From NCBI GenBank assembly GCA_030998015.1, contig JARWMV010000233.1:1736001-1800000 (forward strand): a stretch of DNA of 64,000 nucleotides, in the 5' to 3' direction. A model generated the notes under the pieces. The model did no database searches, was not told the DNA's origin, and saw nothing but the letters and a program-made list of their open reading frames with translations. Below, piece after piece: positions 10,771 through 23,018 of the stretch (the stretch's first letter is position 1; every line of letters starts with the position of its first letter). The translations under genes and the position numbers were made by a program. The DNA comes from Ceratorhiza oryzae-sativae. Taxonomy: Eukaryota; Basidiomycota; Agaricomycetes; Cantharellales; Ceratobasidiaceae.

Positions 10771-13700
10771 CTAATCTCCACGGGTCGGACTGAGCCCTCC
10801 CAATTCGTCATGTTTCGATTCACCTGCCGCTTGGATAATGTCTATCATGCGGGGTTAGCTGCGATGAACACACGAGCAAGAGCGCTGGTCACTTGCCTCC
10901 CCAAATAGACGGTCGTCGAGAAACTGACGTGGAGGTAGGGCGGTCTTGAGAAAATCGAGGAGCTGCGATTCTACGAATTCTGATAAGCCTCGATGAGTAT
11001 TCATGAAACCAGCTTGACTTACGGAGAAGTGGTGACATCGACCGAGAGAGCGCTTGCGCCACTCGAGTGACGTTGATGTCCAAGCGCAGTCGCGGGTGTG
11101 CTTGTTGCCTGTGCATTTCCATGCCAGACATGATCTGTCGCATCGTCCCTACTCCAGCGTGATTCGAAGCTCGAGCGAGGAGAATTGAGGCTTGCGCTGG
11201 CGATATCTCTGGTACTGGCTGGAGGAGAAGTCGGAAGATCCTCCACAATAATCGCTGGCACGCCACTCCGAATACGTCGTTGAGCCTCGAGTTCCTCTCG
11301 ATGTCGAAGATAGTTCTTCCGGTGATAAACCATAATGAACGTTGAGCGCACCCTATCAACTTTCATAAGATCAGCGACATGATTGGTGGTGATCTTTCGC
11401 CTATAGGCTTCCTCGACTCTGCAGATTGCGTCAGCCCGGGCATGGTTAAATGTTGCCGAGTGTCATACCTCAGGGCCTCATCGTCATTGATCAATTTGTG
11501 ATGGGCGAGCAGCAAAAGCATGTTGGTAAAAGATATTCCACGCTGTTCCGAGACTATGCGTGCTTCATGAACAAGACGATTGTAGGTCTGTCGGCGAGCC
11601 CGGACCACAGTATAATCAACACCATTGAGGATGGTATTCAAGCGTCTCATATTCAGCGGCACGTGGATATCCTCTCCAGTGATAGTCGAACGGTAGATAA
11701 GAGGGTGGTTCATTTTTGTAGCCTCGACGAGACCACGGGGGCTGAGTTGTTCCGAATATAGTCGCACTTCAAAAACGCCCCTGAGTTTCTTTTTGGGGGT
11801 AAGCCCAATAAAGATCAGAAGATAGGCTTGAATTTTACTCACGGAGAAGAATGACACAATTCTGTCTCTGGGAATATAGCCAGTTCGATCAGGATCGTAC
11901 TCAGCCCATATCTTTTTGAAAGCCCTCATTTCCTCCCGGTCAACTGATACTTCGCCTGACAACTGAAAAACAAAGCCAAAGTTCTCGACCACCACACCAG
12001 TAAACATGTTCACAAAGATATACTACATTTCAAAATTGAGTTAGTAAATGTCAAATCGCTAGTGCAACAAAAGCATACCATGCTAAGGATATTCCACGAG
12101 ATGAATAGGAAGTACGCCCAGGCAGCTGAGCCACAATCCGAGTCAGGCTCTGAGGCGGACGAGTTCTGACAACGAGGATATTCAATGGTACTGTGAATAT
12201 ACGATTAGAAGTAGCTTGATTACTTTTCATCTAGACTCACTAATCGTGCATATATTGGTTCCAGCCCTCCCCAGTGCTCATGAATGCCCTACACAAACTT
12301 AGTGAAGACAATCCAGGTTGAAATGAAGATATACCTACAACATCAGCAAAGCATTCCCTGCATAATACTCGGTTAATATAAAGAGCTACTACATCCAAAA
12401 AAGCACGTACCGAAGCTTGAATAATTCTGGTTGTGAGTTTCAGCCGTATCCCACCGGGTTAAAGCAAACACCTCCACAAAAACAATAGCGAAAAACACGA
12501 ATAAGATAAGCCAGAAGAGAAAGAGGTTCAAGATGGCGGGCAAGGAAGCACTAAGCAGGTATTGTGAGTGTGGCGAAAAACGAATACGAAGCCCACGAAC
12601 ATGGAGGTTTTGAACAGCTGATTGAGGCTATTGCTCTTCTGGACTAGTTTGAATGCGATGCTGACGAGGAACAGCTTCTGGAGCTGCTCTATGAGGAAGC
12701 CGGTTGATCCAAGCACAATAGGGATTCCCGTGGCAAAATTTCCGACCACAACCACGATGTCGAATAAATTCCACCCGTTGGCCTTGAAGCTTTTCCACCC
12801 AAGGCCAGTCAATCGAATGATGATGTCCATGGCGTAGATGAGAGCGACAAATAGAAAGACGGAATCTATAAAATGTGAGTTGGTATATTGCCTCAAACCG
12901 GAGTTAGCACGTACTTCTCAAGAATTCGGTAAACAGAGAGCTGCTGAACGTTTGTGACCTACTCAATCATATTAGTATCATCACCCTAATTATTAGGCGC
13001 GCAGATGGAAAACATACGTTAGGACCAATATATGAAACACATAAAACACAGTCATAAACCTTGACCAAAAACCGTGTTTTCGCACAGCTCTATCGTAGCA
13101 CCACTGGCGGAAAACTCCTTGGGGTCGTGTTCTCGGCCGTTTAGATGGCCTTTGCCGCTTGATCAGCTTTTGTAGGTCTATCCATCGGCGTTGTTCGTTG
13201 GTTAACAATGCCATTCCAGAGCGGGTCGAGAAGTTGCCAATGATGATACTGACGAACAGCGTCAAGATAACCACAGCACCCATTAGGTTGTATACTAGAA
13301 AGAAAATCGCGTTGCCTTGATTGATATTGTGCCCGGGTTGTTCATCAATGCCTTTGAGGCCGAGTGCAACCACTAGCACATCAATCCACCCTTCAAGCGA
13401 AACAATTTCGAATAGAATCAAGAGTGATGACCCAAAAGTGTCGAACGAAAACGTGGTCGAGGGGGAAGGTAAATCCCATGAACGGGGAGCCAGAAATGCA
13501 AGGCTATCGTCAACCGGCGTACTGAAGTACTCGCCAACGCAATCGGCCTTTCCATTGGAATCTCCGTCGTTGCACAAATAGAACCGTTTGGCGAAAATGT
13601 TCAGGCCCCAGCAGGCGTACGGGAGCATGTACAACATAGCTAAAACAGCCGCTTCTACAATCAAGCCGGCGCCGGCAAACAACACTGAATGGAAGGTGTC

Positions 13701-16700
13701 CCGCACCCGCCCAATCAGAGTGATCAACCTTAAAGCCCTGAACGCTTTGAGAGACCGAGTGAGCCGGCTAATACCGCCGATCACAACCAAGGAAGTGGTC
13801 ACATTAGCCAGGAGAGCCGCCAAAATCATAAGGTCGAATAAATTCCAGACACTGAGGACGTATGCGTTTGGGGTGAATATAAATCCATCTGCGACCACCT
13901 TGACAAGGAATTCCAAGACAAGTACTAGGCCAAAAGCAGCTTCTGATATGTCGAACCACGCAAGCCGACCTCGGCCTTGGTTCGCAGAATAGTTACGACG
14001 GTAGACTGGGGTGGCGATGGCGGCAATACATATTCCACCTATAACCACTAGCAGGATAATCAACTGGAAGAGCGCTTGAGGAACTGGAGATGGAGGTCGG
14101 CCATTGATACGCTCTCCATTCGATGGTGTGACTAGCATCTGGCAGAACCTTCGAATCGGGTTTTTCTGGGAGAGAATCCAAAAGACTTTGTCAAAGGTAG
14201 GGTGTGCCTCAATAAATTGCTTTTTTCTGGCTCTTTGCTCGCGTTGGAACCTTCTGTCGTCTGGGATATCATCCGGGTTCGATGCGGTAAGGATTTCGCT
14301 GTGTGGGGTCAAATTGAAGTTGAACATAAATTTAAATATATGGAACCCACATATGTCGCTCAAGCTCTTGTGTCTCATCACCCCCGTCGCCAATCGTCGG
14401 TCGGCGCTGTCGCACGGACCTAAGTGGAATATCTTGGGAGGGTTCATCGAGGTCGAAGAACTTCCTCAGTGTCGCAATAACGCCTTTCGGTGCGTCATCC
14501 TCGCTAAAGTATGACTTAACACGGCTTCATAAGTTGAGTGCGGCTTTGGTGATTAAGGGTAGCTCACAGCTTTACGAGCATGCGTTCTTGAACGGCGTAT
14601 GCGTTGAAGCATCGATTTGCTCCTCTTGATGGTTCCACCCGTTTCGTCCGCTTCCCCATTGCCCTTTCCCTTAAAAAATCGGTAGGGGTTCCAACGTTCC
14701 ATCCACTCCAGACGAGCCACTCTCGGTTGGATCTTGCGTTGATACGCCGCAAGTTGTTCTTGGCGCTTCTGTTCCTCCGCGACCTCGAAGTTCTAAAATG
14801 ATACGGAATAAATTATACTAATCAGATATCTTCGTGAACACCAAACTCTTACCTCTCGTATCACAGCAATGAACATTTGCAGAAGAATGACTGACAAACC
14901 GCATTTAGATGGACATCGCCAAACCCTTTAAGATGTACCCAGGACTTACAGTTCGCGAACAAAAACCATCCACATAAAAATATGGCAACAATAATTGTTT
15001 GCTTGTATTGGACTTCGGACGCGGCGGCATTATAAAGAACATCTGTCCAGTTTTCAGAAGAGAATATCTTCCCAGAGAAGCGTAAGCCCGAATCGTCACC
15101 AAGGTTAACAAGTCTCTCACCTGATACATTCCTATGAAGCTCAGAACGACCTGAGAATAATTCATATCACTATCCTCGGGTAGGTCCCCTCGCAGCAATT
15201 GTATAGCCACCAGGGCGGCAATATAATTGGTCAAAAGTAAGAAGAGTACCATGTTCGCGATACCGGTCATATTTCCGAATACACGGAGCTATGCATATGT
15301 CATTAGTAATACGATGTTGTATTATGAATCATAACGCACCAACAGAGGCCGCATATAAGGTACTACCAGAATAACTCTGTAGAATCGGAGAAGCTGGAAT
15401 ATCGTTAACCATGGATATACGTCTGAGCGCTTGATGACAGGAATTTGGATGATAGTTGAAGCAATCGCGAGTAACAGGTCGATATTGTTGTTTTTCTTTG
15501 TGAAGAACTCGCGCCACTGAGGAAGGTAGCCGATGGATCTCCATACTACATCAACATCGAAGGCGATCGTCAGGTAGAATTCGGCCTCATCTAGCGATCC
15601 GAAGAATGAGCATGAGGGCATATGGAAAAGTGGTATGCGCACTCACCCAATTTTCTCAAATATTCCGGAGAGGAGCGTGCAGTCTTGGACGCTTGGAGCC
15701 CGAAACTCAAGAGTACAAGGATGGCCCAAAAATATTGAACAGGCGGCCATTCATACCATACTCTCAGCATGCTGGGTGCTTTTCTGCGCCACCCTTTCTT
15801 CTCCTCTTCTTTTTCCGCTTCTTCTAGACTGTGACCCGGGAACTGGATCAATATCTCATTTCGAGCAGTATAACGATTACTCACCCAGTAGCTCCAAACG
15901 CGCTCTTCTTGGTTTCTATGCGGATCACCCCAAACATGTTGGTGATCACGGCCACGAACAAGTTGATAAGCCAAAAGTTCAACACCTGGTGAGCGTTGAT
16001 ATGAATACATATATCACTCCCCAAGGGTCAACAAAGACTCACCACAAGGCAAATGATAAAGAAAGCAAATGACAAATAAAAATCGGTATCCATCATTTGA
16101 TACATGACTGGGGCCCAAGTGTTAGCCGAAGCAACAATGATAACTTGCATCGAAGCAAGAAAGAAATTGTCAAATGCTTGGGTGCCATTCTGGGGGTTGT
16201 TCGAAGCCTCAACACAAATCTGGCCGAGGGGGCACGTGTACCCCTTGACTTCGTGCGTTATCTTTCCGTTCGAGTCGACATAGCCGGTTGATTGTAAGGT
16301 CGAGGGGTCCAGCCAGCTGCCACAGTTCTGGGACAACGTGATCCCATTTGAGGCATCGGCAATGGTATCGGCTATTATCCGCTTATGAGTAAGCAACACT
16401 TGAAGAGTGGTAGCCGTTACCCTTACCAATCACACACGTCCGTCGAAAACTACCTTGGAACGACTGTACACCAACGATCCTAAGGAATAACCATACTTAG
16501 CTAACCTGAGGGAGTCATGTTCAATTCACATACGAGAATAAGACGATAGCGAAAAGCACAAAGAGTGCAACCCGCGCGAGCAATGGACCTGCTCGTTTCA
16601 GTGAATGCATGATAGTCTAGTAAAATAGTCAGCGCTGAGGATCAATCGGCTAACTTTCAGTACATACCGATGTCCCCTTCGTCACTGCTAGAAGCCTTGC

Positions 16701-18367
16701 TGTTCTCAAGACACTCAGCGCTCTGAACACATAAATATGTGCGTTGGGTTGGGTTTCCATCCCTGAAACTGCGAGCCCAAACATAATCCAAAAGGCGCAT
16801 ACAGCAATAAAATCGGTTCGATTCCACGAGTGACGCAAATATGTGCTACTTTGCTCCGCCAAAATTCTCTGGCGAGCAACCGCGAGCTGAAACGGTGTAT
16901 CGGTGGACTGCTGAAGATACCATGTTCCGCTAGCTGATTGCACGTGTTGAGAACGAGGCTGAGGCGGGTATGAGGGGCCGGGTGTGGCTGGGTGCTTTAT
17001 ATCAGGCTGAGAACGAGCGCCATGGGCAGATGCGAGATTGACATGAGAAGCAAGTGCAAAAGAAAGCGTTGCTTTTTGAGGGGTACCTGTATCGTTGAGA
17101 ACTGTCGTCGAGTTGTGGGCTGCTCGAGAATAGGGAGCTCGTTGCTCAAATATCTTGCGACGGACAGAGCGTGCTCGAGCCGCAAAGTTGTCTCCTGGCG
17201 CAAGGTCCTGAAGCCAGTCCCGAACGCTAGAGGGCTTGATCTCTGGATCCAATACGAAGCCGGACACGATGATGCGCGCAATCATCTCCACCCTACGCAA
17301 CAACGCAACCATGGAAGTGAGCATGGGCCGCACCAAGCGAAAGGAATCTGTGACAAAGTTCCCCAACTGACTCACGTGAAAATACAGAACAGAATGAATA
17401 GTGCATAGTCTTCCCAGACTTGGAAGTACCCGTCTTCGCGATCGTGAACATAGACCGACCGCCAGGCTTGTGTTGTAAGAAATACAGCGTTTGCAAATAT
17501 AAGTGCCAGGATGATGGGCTCCGTCCAACTAGAGGAAGTCAATATGCCGTTAGTACAGTAATACGCTCATGTGATTCCAACCACTCACGTCCACAACAGT
17601 GCCGCCCTCATTACCTGCCGTACTCGGCTATCTGGCCCAAATATGCCTAACGTGCGCCCGCGAAGCATCATATGATGGCTGCGGTCAAGCTCATCATCGG
17701 GAGTAGTCATAGGCTGAGCTGGAGATGCCCCCAGTTCTTTGTCTGGCGTAAGACCCGGCGCATCCGCACGCTCGCGATCTGGTGTACGTGGAATGGGCTT
17801 GTCCTCTAGTTGAACACCGGCGAGATTGACTACTCGCAAGCTGACGCGGCGAATGTGCTTCGACACCACCTTGAGAGTGGCACTACGCATTGGAGAGGTC
17901 GCTCCACCTCGGCGAGGGGTCGACGGGCCAGCCGTTCCCCATTCTGCATTTATAACTCCGTCCTCCTTGTCCACCGAATCCGTATCTCCTCGCCATGGTG
18001 GAGCTGCAGCACTGGTGAGACGGGTAGAGTCGTCGATATCCCCAACATAGTGTGGAGAATCAATCGACGCCTCCGAATGCGAGGGATGGTGGGAATATAC
18101 AGTACTGTATGTTATTTCTGGTTCGTCTACGATACTCTGCGTGTCGAAATGGCCGACGTCTGGGTCCGTCCGACCAAAGTTAGTGGAGGTCTGGAAGTCA
18201 TGAGCGTCGGCCACGGCATGGTTCCAACTGCTACGGCGCGAAAGGCCCTCCGAAGAGCTTCTACGAGGGTCTATGGGTGAAGGCTGTACGGAGTTTGAGA
18301 CAGCTACAACGTCGGTTATTATTCGTTGGGGACTTCGGTCTCTAGTGGGCGTACGAGGAGGGGCCAT
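10771..18367 (-). CDS. CCH1: Cch1-type four-domain calcium channel alpha subunit
   Basis: Fungal Cch1 is the plasma-membrane high-affinity Ca2+ channel, working with Mid1 in stress and mating Ca2+ entry. The ATG is at 18367, followed by about 260 disordered Ser/Pro/Asp residues. Four 6-TM repeats then follow: I at 17530-16000, II at 15850-14880, III at 14250-13170 and IV at 13060-12010, with more than 15 short introns. Selectivity-filter segments are VASANTW (I), FSSENW (II), VSLEGW (III) and STGEGW (IV), so repeat I carries Asn where animal channels carry Glu. S4 is Arg-rich in III ([20 protein letters not shown]) but nearly Arg-free in IV. After S6 of IV, an EF-hand-like loop (DPDRTGYI) lies near 11900. 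The last exons are uncertain: an intron at 10980-11022, then a possible GC-AG intron (AG|GCAAGT, 10824-10896) reaching a stop at 10771. Without that intron the stop is at 10889. Confidence 0.9.
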
Positions 18368-20629
18368 ACGCTGCTCCAGCGAAAGACAAGTAAAGTTAGC
18401 GAATGGTATCTCAAGCAGATTATATAGTTACCTCTACCTATCTAGTTTCGTTCCACTCTCTAATCCAACTGCTAAATCTTGAAAGATAAATCGCGTATGC
18501 CTGCTTCACAGAAAGTCCGATCGGCGTGGGTGTGGCCAGTTACAAACGTGACATAAAACTCGTATAGCGTCAGCCACGCTATTATTATAGCTGTTTTATT
18601 GAGTGGCGATTGCTCACAAATGTACGGTTTAGTACCAAGGAACGTCTAGTTGCTCAGCAAGGACGGTCTGGAGACAGCCGCGGTTGGCGCCTCGCTCGTC
18701 CGCGGAAGGGAGCTTGGCATCCTGCATATTCCTATTCCTCAGGAAACCTCATTGCCATATTCGTACCCAAAATTCCCTCATCCACAAGATGTGAAATATC
18801 ATTCCATTCATTTTCCCTTCAGAAGAGAGAATATCGCCTGGCTATCCGCTGCGTACAGTGACAGCGCAGGTTTCACCTCTTTCTCGTGAAACCGCTCCCG
18901 GCCTATCCAACATCAATATATTCTAAATTCCGTTTTCTGGAAAAAAGTTTTGGGCCTATACCTTACGCTTAGAACCCTCAACCAGCCTCGAAAAATTGAG
19001 ACCTAGAATCAGTGGAAACTAAACCCACCACAATGATCCATCCCTTGCTAGTCAAGCCATGTACGCTAACTGGATGTAGATGGACCGTAATCCGCGTTGG
19101 AATTGAATACATCAAGTCGAAGTAAACTCGGCAATTGGGCAAAGCTCAACACAGGCCACATACCAACAGTACAGAGAGGAGCTATTTAAGAACAAGCACA
19201 CTATTATACTGGCATTTCAATCCTCCGAGTCTCAGAGCACGATTCTCTTGGTGTTCTACAACTATTTCGTGAGCTGGAAGATGCTATTCCGAGTTTGCAG
19301 GTGCAGAGGACCCAATAACCCTTTTCGCCTGTTTATGTCTTGGGTAAATATCTTTGCCGCATGTGCCTACCGATATTGCTTTTTGTATAGCAAAGTATGT
19401 CTCCCCCCGTTGCCGCCGATTCGCACAGGTAACCCTTGGCCATCAATCCTTGTCCGCGCATATGGCACCATCAATTCCAAAAGTCCCCGTTCCTGCTAAC
19501 CCACTTTGAATGTAACAAATACACGATAGATCCGCGATACTACTCAATAATGTACTAGATCACCTATGACAGCTTCTGCTTCTGTGAAAATACAACCGCC
19601 GTAGCTTGACTTTATTCGAGTCGGCCCTAGCAAAAAGTGTATTCGCGTTGGTTCCCGCTTCATACCAAGGTGCCTTGGTGGTGTCTTCTTCATTTGATGT
19701 TTCCCCAATTCAACCCCTATCGCCCCTAATAGTACCCGGCTACAGTGATGTAAACCTCTGTAGGCATCCGATGCGACCCAACATCACGCCGCTTCGGATA
19801 AATGCACTGGCTACCCCGAAACCCACCATAAATGAACCAACGGGCTATGGGTCCTTTGCAAAAGCCCAAAGTGCCCATGTAAACCAGGCAAGTACACCGC
19901 TTATGCCCAACTCAGACATCAGTATTTTCTCTTTATACAATTCTCCTTAGTTCTACGACCTTGTTTGGGTGTCTTTAAAAGTGCCGATGTTACTGCCTCA
20001 TATGGGGTTAAAGGCTAGACTCGTCGGGATTTATTTGATCAAAGCACAAGCGCTTTGCTAAGCTTGCGCGAACTAGCAACAGGTTGACATTCACTCCGGT
20101 CTCCATCCCGGCGATCAGCTCAATTATTCGCATGCAGTCTACAAACCGAGTGCATGTCCTCATCTATCCACCTTCGAGACCAGGAACCAGGAAGGCCCCT
20201 GCTTCACTCGGTTGAGATATACGCTTGACTGCGAACTATCATATCCAAGAAGCGTGGGTACTCGATGCAGCTTTGTAATTCTCTTTATCCGACATTGCCA
20301 GTGATCAAATACGCAACGTCGGGCCGATGTTCGGGCTCGAGCGATAGCCGAGCGCTAAGACCATGATCGCCGCCTCCAGGATCGGATAGCCACATCAGAC
20401 TCGGCCCGATGGTGAGCTCGGGTTCAATCCAATGAATTTATATACCCACCCATCGATACAAAATACAAAAGAGCTACAACAAAACAAACATACTAATGGG
20501 ACCATACAAATACCTTTTTTCGCATTACGCTCAACACCAAGGCCCCCCAAGGAATCAAGTCCAGTCCAAGCCTGAAACCCAACTTGACGCTCAAACTTGC
20601 GGCGCATTCTCCAATCCAAGACTATATCT
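18368..20629. other. Intergenic; CCH1 upstream region
   Basis: This is 2.3 kb between the CCH1 start and the 3' end of the FHA gene. Plus-strand frames near 19606-19950 reach 114 codons but begin with a non-ATG codon and show no motif. I see no supported gene, RNA or repeat; the CCH1 promoter must lie at its left end. Confidence 0.45.
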
Positions 20630-22653
20630 TCAAATCAAGTCGAATGCAAGAGCACTCCACATGGCGGCGCCACCAGCAATGACCAACGCCGAGGATGCAA
20701 GACGCGAGCGCTTGGCGGCGGAGCAGCGACCTGCACCGGCGCAGAAAGAAGCTCGAGAGCAGGCATCGGAGACTGTGCGCGCCTTGCCTCGACACGTTCC
20801 TCTTCTTCCTCGTCTTCATCGACGCGCTTGCGCTTGTTGTTATTCTGCTAGCAAAAACACACGTCACATGCCATCCAGGATGACCCTAGTAAAAGACACT
20901 CACCGGCGAGGTCGGCTCTCCACCAACGCGAACGCGCAACGCCTCGATATCACCTACGCACCATCAAGTCAACATCAAGAATAAAAATAAAAATAAAAAC
21001 CACGCACAAGCGAGCTGTCCCAACATCTCCTGGATCGCGGACCTGTGTTCGCAAATCTCAACATCTCCGACAGCAGCCAGCTGCTGAAACATATTCTCAA
21101 TGTTCGCAATGCGCGACGGGACGTCCAGTGCGGGTCCTTCGGCAATCTGGACATCACCATCCTTGTCCTTCTGGACCTCTTGTCGCGCCTTCTCCTCTTC
21201 CTCTTGTTCTTTTCGCCTCAACACAGCCTTCATCCCAACAATCTCATGCTAAAACGCAAAGAATTAGACTCGCGAGATCACACAACATCAGATAAGCGCT
21301 TACCATCGCCTTGTCGAGCTCCACCCTGAGGCCGCGCACTTCCTCGCTTGGTCCTGCATTCACTTCCGGCTCACGGGGAACCTCGACAACCACACGAGGC
21401 AGTTGAGGACCAACGGGGGGCACGTGTACATTTGCAGCTGCCTCGAGGGATGACACACCGCCCTGGACGATCCGTTGAGGAGCAGGCGCAACGACTTCGG
21501 CCTCGTTCTCGCTCTCAGACATATCAGACGAGGACTCGACCCTGTCGTCATCGTACAAGTTCTTGGAACCTGGCGCATACCCAAAACCAACGTACTCGAT
21601 CCCGTCGGTATCGGCCGCCGCGTTGTAGCCAAAGTTTCGGGCTTCGTCGTCGCTCATGTTGGTGAGGTCGATGTGTGATCGGGTCAATCCCTCGGGCGTG
21701 TACTCGAAAATATCAGAGCGCGAGTCGGCAGAACTGTTTTCGCTTTCGTCAATATCGTCGTCTTCATCATCATCCTCGTCCTCGTCTTCTTCGTCCGAGT
21801 CGGACGGCATGGCATAGCGACGTGGTGGTGACGCAGGCGAGAAAAGACCCGATGGTTCCCTACACACACATAGGCTAGTCAGTATACGTCTGCCCCACAC
21901 TACCCCGCTACCCACTTTTGGGCCCTTCCGAAACCAAGCCCCATCGCCATTCGATCGACTTCACGGATAAACTGAATGGTCGCCTGCAACGGCTCGTGCG
22001 CCTATCGCGGCGGTCAGTGGGATCCAACCATCGGTCCAACCCGACACACCTTGTCATCCTTGGTCACCGACTTGCCAAACTCCAAGACCGAGCCGTCACG
22101 GAGCTCATAAGGCTGATTCACCACCAAGCGCTCGTCGCGATCCCGAAAGTAGGTCCCGTGGTAGGAACCAATATCCATGACTTGCGGCTACGAAACCCGT
22201 AGATAATCAACAAAATGTCGGATATCGAACAAGGTGATTGGTCCGTGGGGATTGGCACAGCATGGAATTGACTCACCACATCGTGTATCCACACAATCTC
22301 TGCATGCTTGCGAGACATGACGGGGGGGACAACCTCGCCACGGACAAACGCATTTGCGACGTTGCATGCGTCGGCCGGCTCACGACCGAGATGGATGATC
22401 TTGTAGTCGTTGCGCATAAACGAGCGCTCGCAGAGTGACTTGCCCGAACAAGTAAACTTTATGTTGATTCCGATAACTGCAGTGGATGGGATCAGCCTGG
22501 TGTGCGATGGATGCGGATACGAGGATAGGGGCCGCACGTACCTCGCATTGGAGGCACCTCTGGGAACGGGGTCACCGATATGCGTCCAGTCGACGATGAC
22601 GGGGGTGCGAACAGTCCCGGGCCCCCAAAGCTCATGTGTCCACCAAAATCCAT
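20630..22653 (-). CDS. FHA-domain protein with acidic tract and coiled coil
   Basis: FHA domains bind phospho-Thr peptides. Exons run from ATG 22653: 22653-22542, 22476-22277, 22187-22050, 22001-21916, 21859-21304, 21248 onward, then two or more short exons. The FHA fold covers roughly residues 45-150, with the diagnostic blocks LGREP, MSRKHAEI and DIGSYHGTYFRD. An acidic Asp/Glu run follows (about 21720-21800), then a Glu/Lys coiled coil (RRKEQEEEEKARQEV) and a basic KRKRVDEDEEEE segment that could be a nuclear signal. In the last exon two frames compete. One ends at 20635 as a Pro/Ala tail. The other, reached by a possible 65-nt intron, ends at 20630 with a hydrophobic Ala-rich tail resembling a tail anchor, as in STRIPAK FHA proteins. 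Family assignment beyond FHA is open; the domain call is strong. Confidence 0.8.
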
Positions 22654-23018
22654 CGCAGAGAAATACCCAAGAGAAATCGCGTAGAGGTGGTGGTTGGGTG
22701 AAAGGGAGATCAGGCCGCAATGAGGATCTGGGGCGTTTTGGCCTGCCCCAAGCACGCACAAACAGGACCCGCGAGGGTTGAATTTAAAATGGATTGTGGT
22801 AGCATACATGCGATATGTGAATACACACATCCGAGTGGGCAGATTGTACACACGAAATGCGAAGGGGGAAAGCAATATAAAATCATAAAACACAGTAGGT
22901 ACAAAATTGAGAGTCGTCAGCCGGAAACTAGTACAGGGGCCAAAACTTGTGAATGCAAAGAAAGCAAGAAACGCACAGATGTCTCCAAGAAATGTTTTAC
23001 CAAGAATGTATCGAGTGG
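22654..23018. promoter_or_regulatory. Short region between WOPR gene and FHA gene
   Basis: About 365 bp separate the WOPR stop from the FHA start on the same strand, so this holds the 3' end of one gene and the promoter of the other. A long frame crosses it only because it lacks stops; its translation there is not protein-like. Confidence 0.4.

Noticed and set aside
10980..11022. A second frame in the calcium channel C-terminal exon ([16 protein letters not shown])
   Set aside because: It reads like protein but neither flanking splice phase fits; the preceding exon leaves two bases and this frame needs one. The in-phase frame was kept, with the uncertainty noted.
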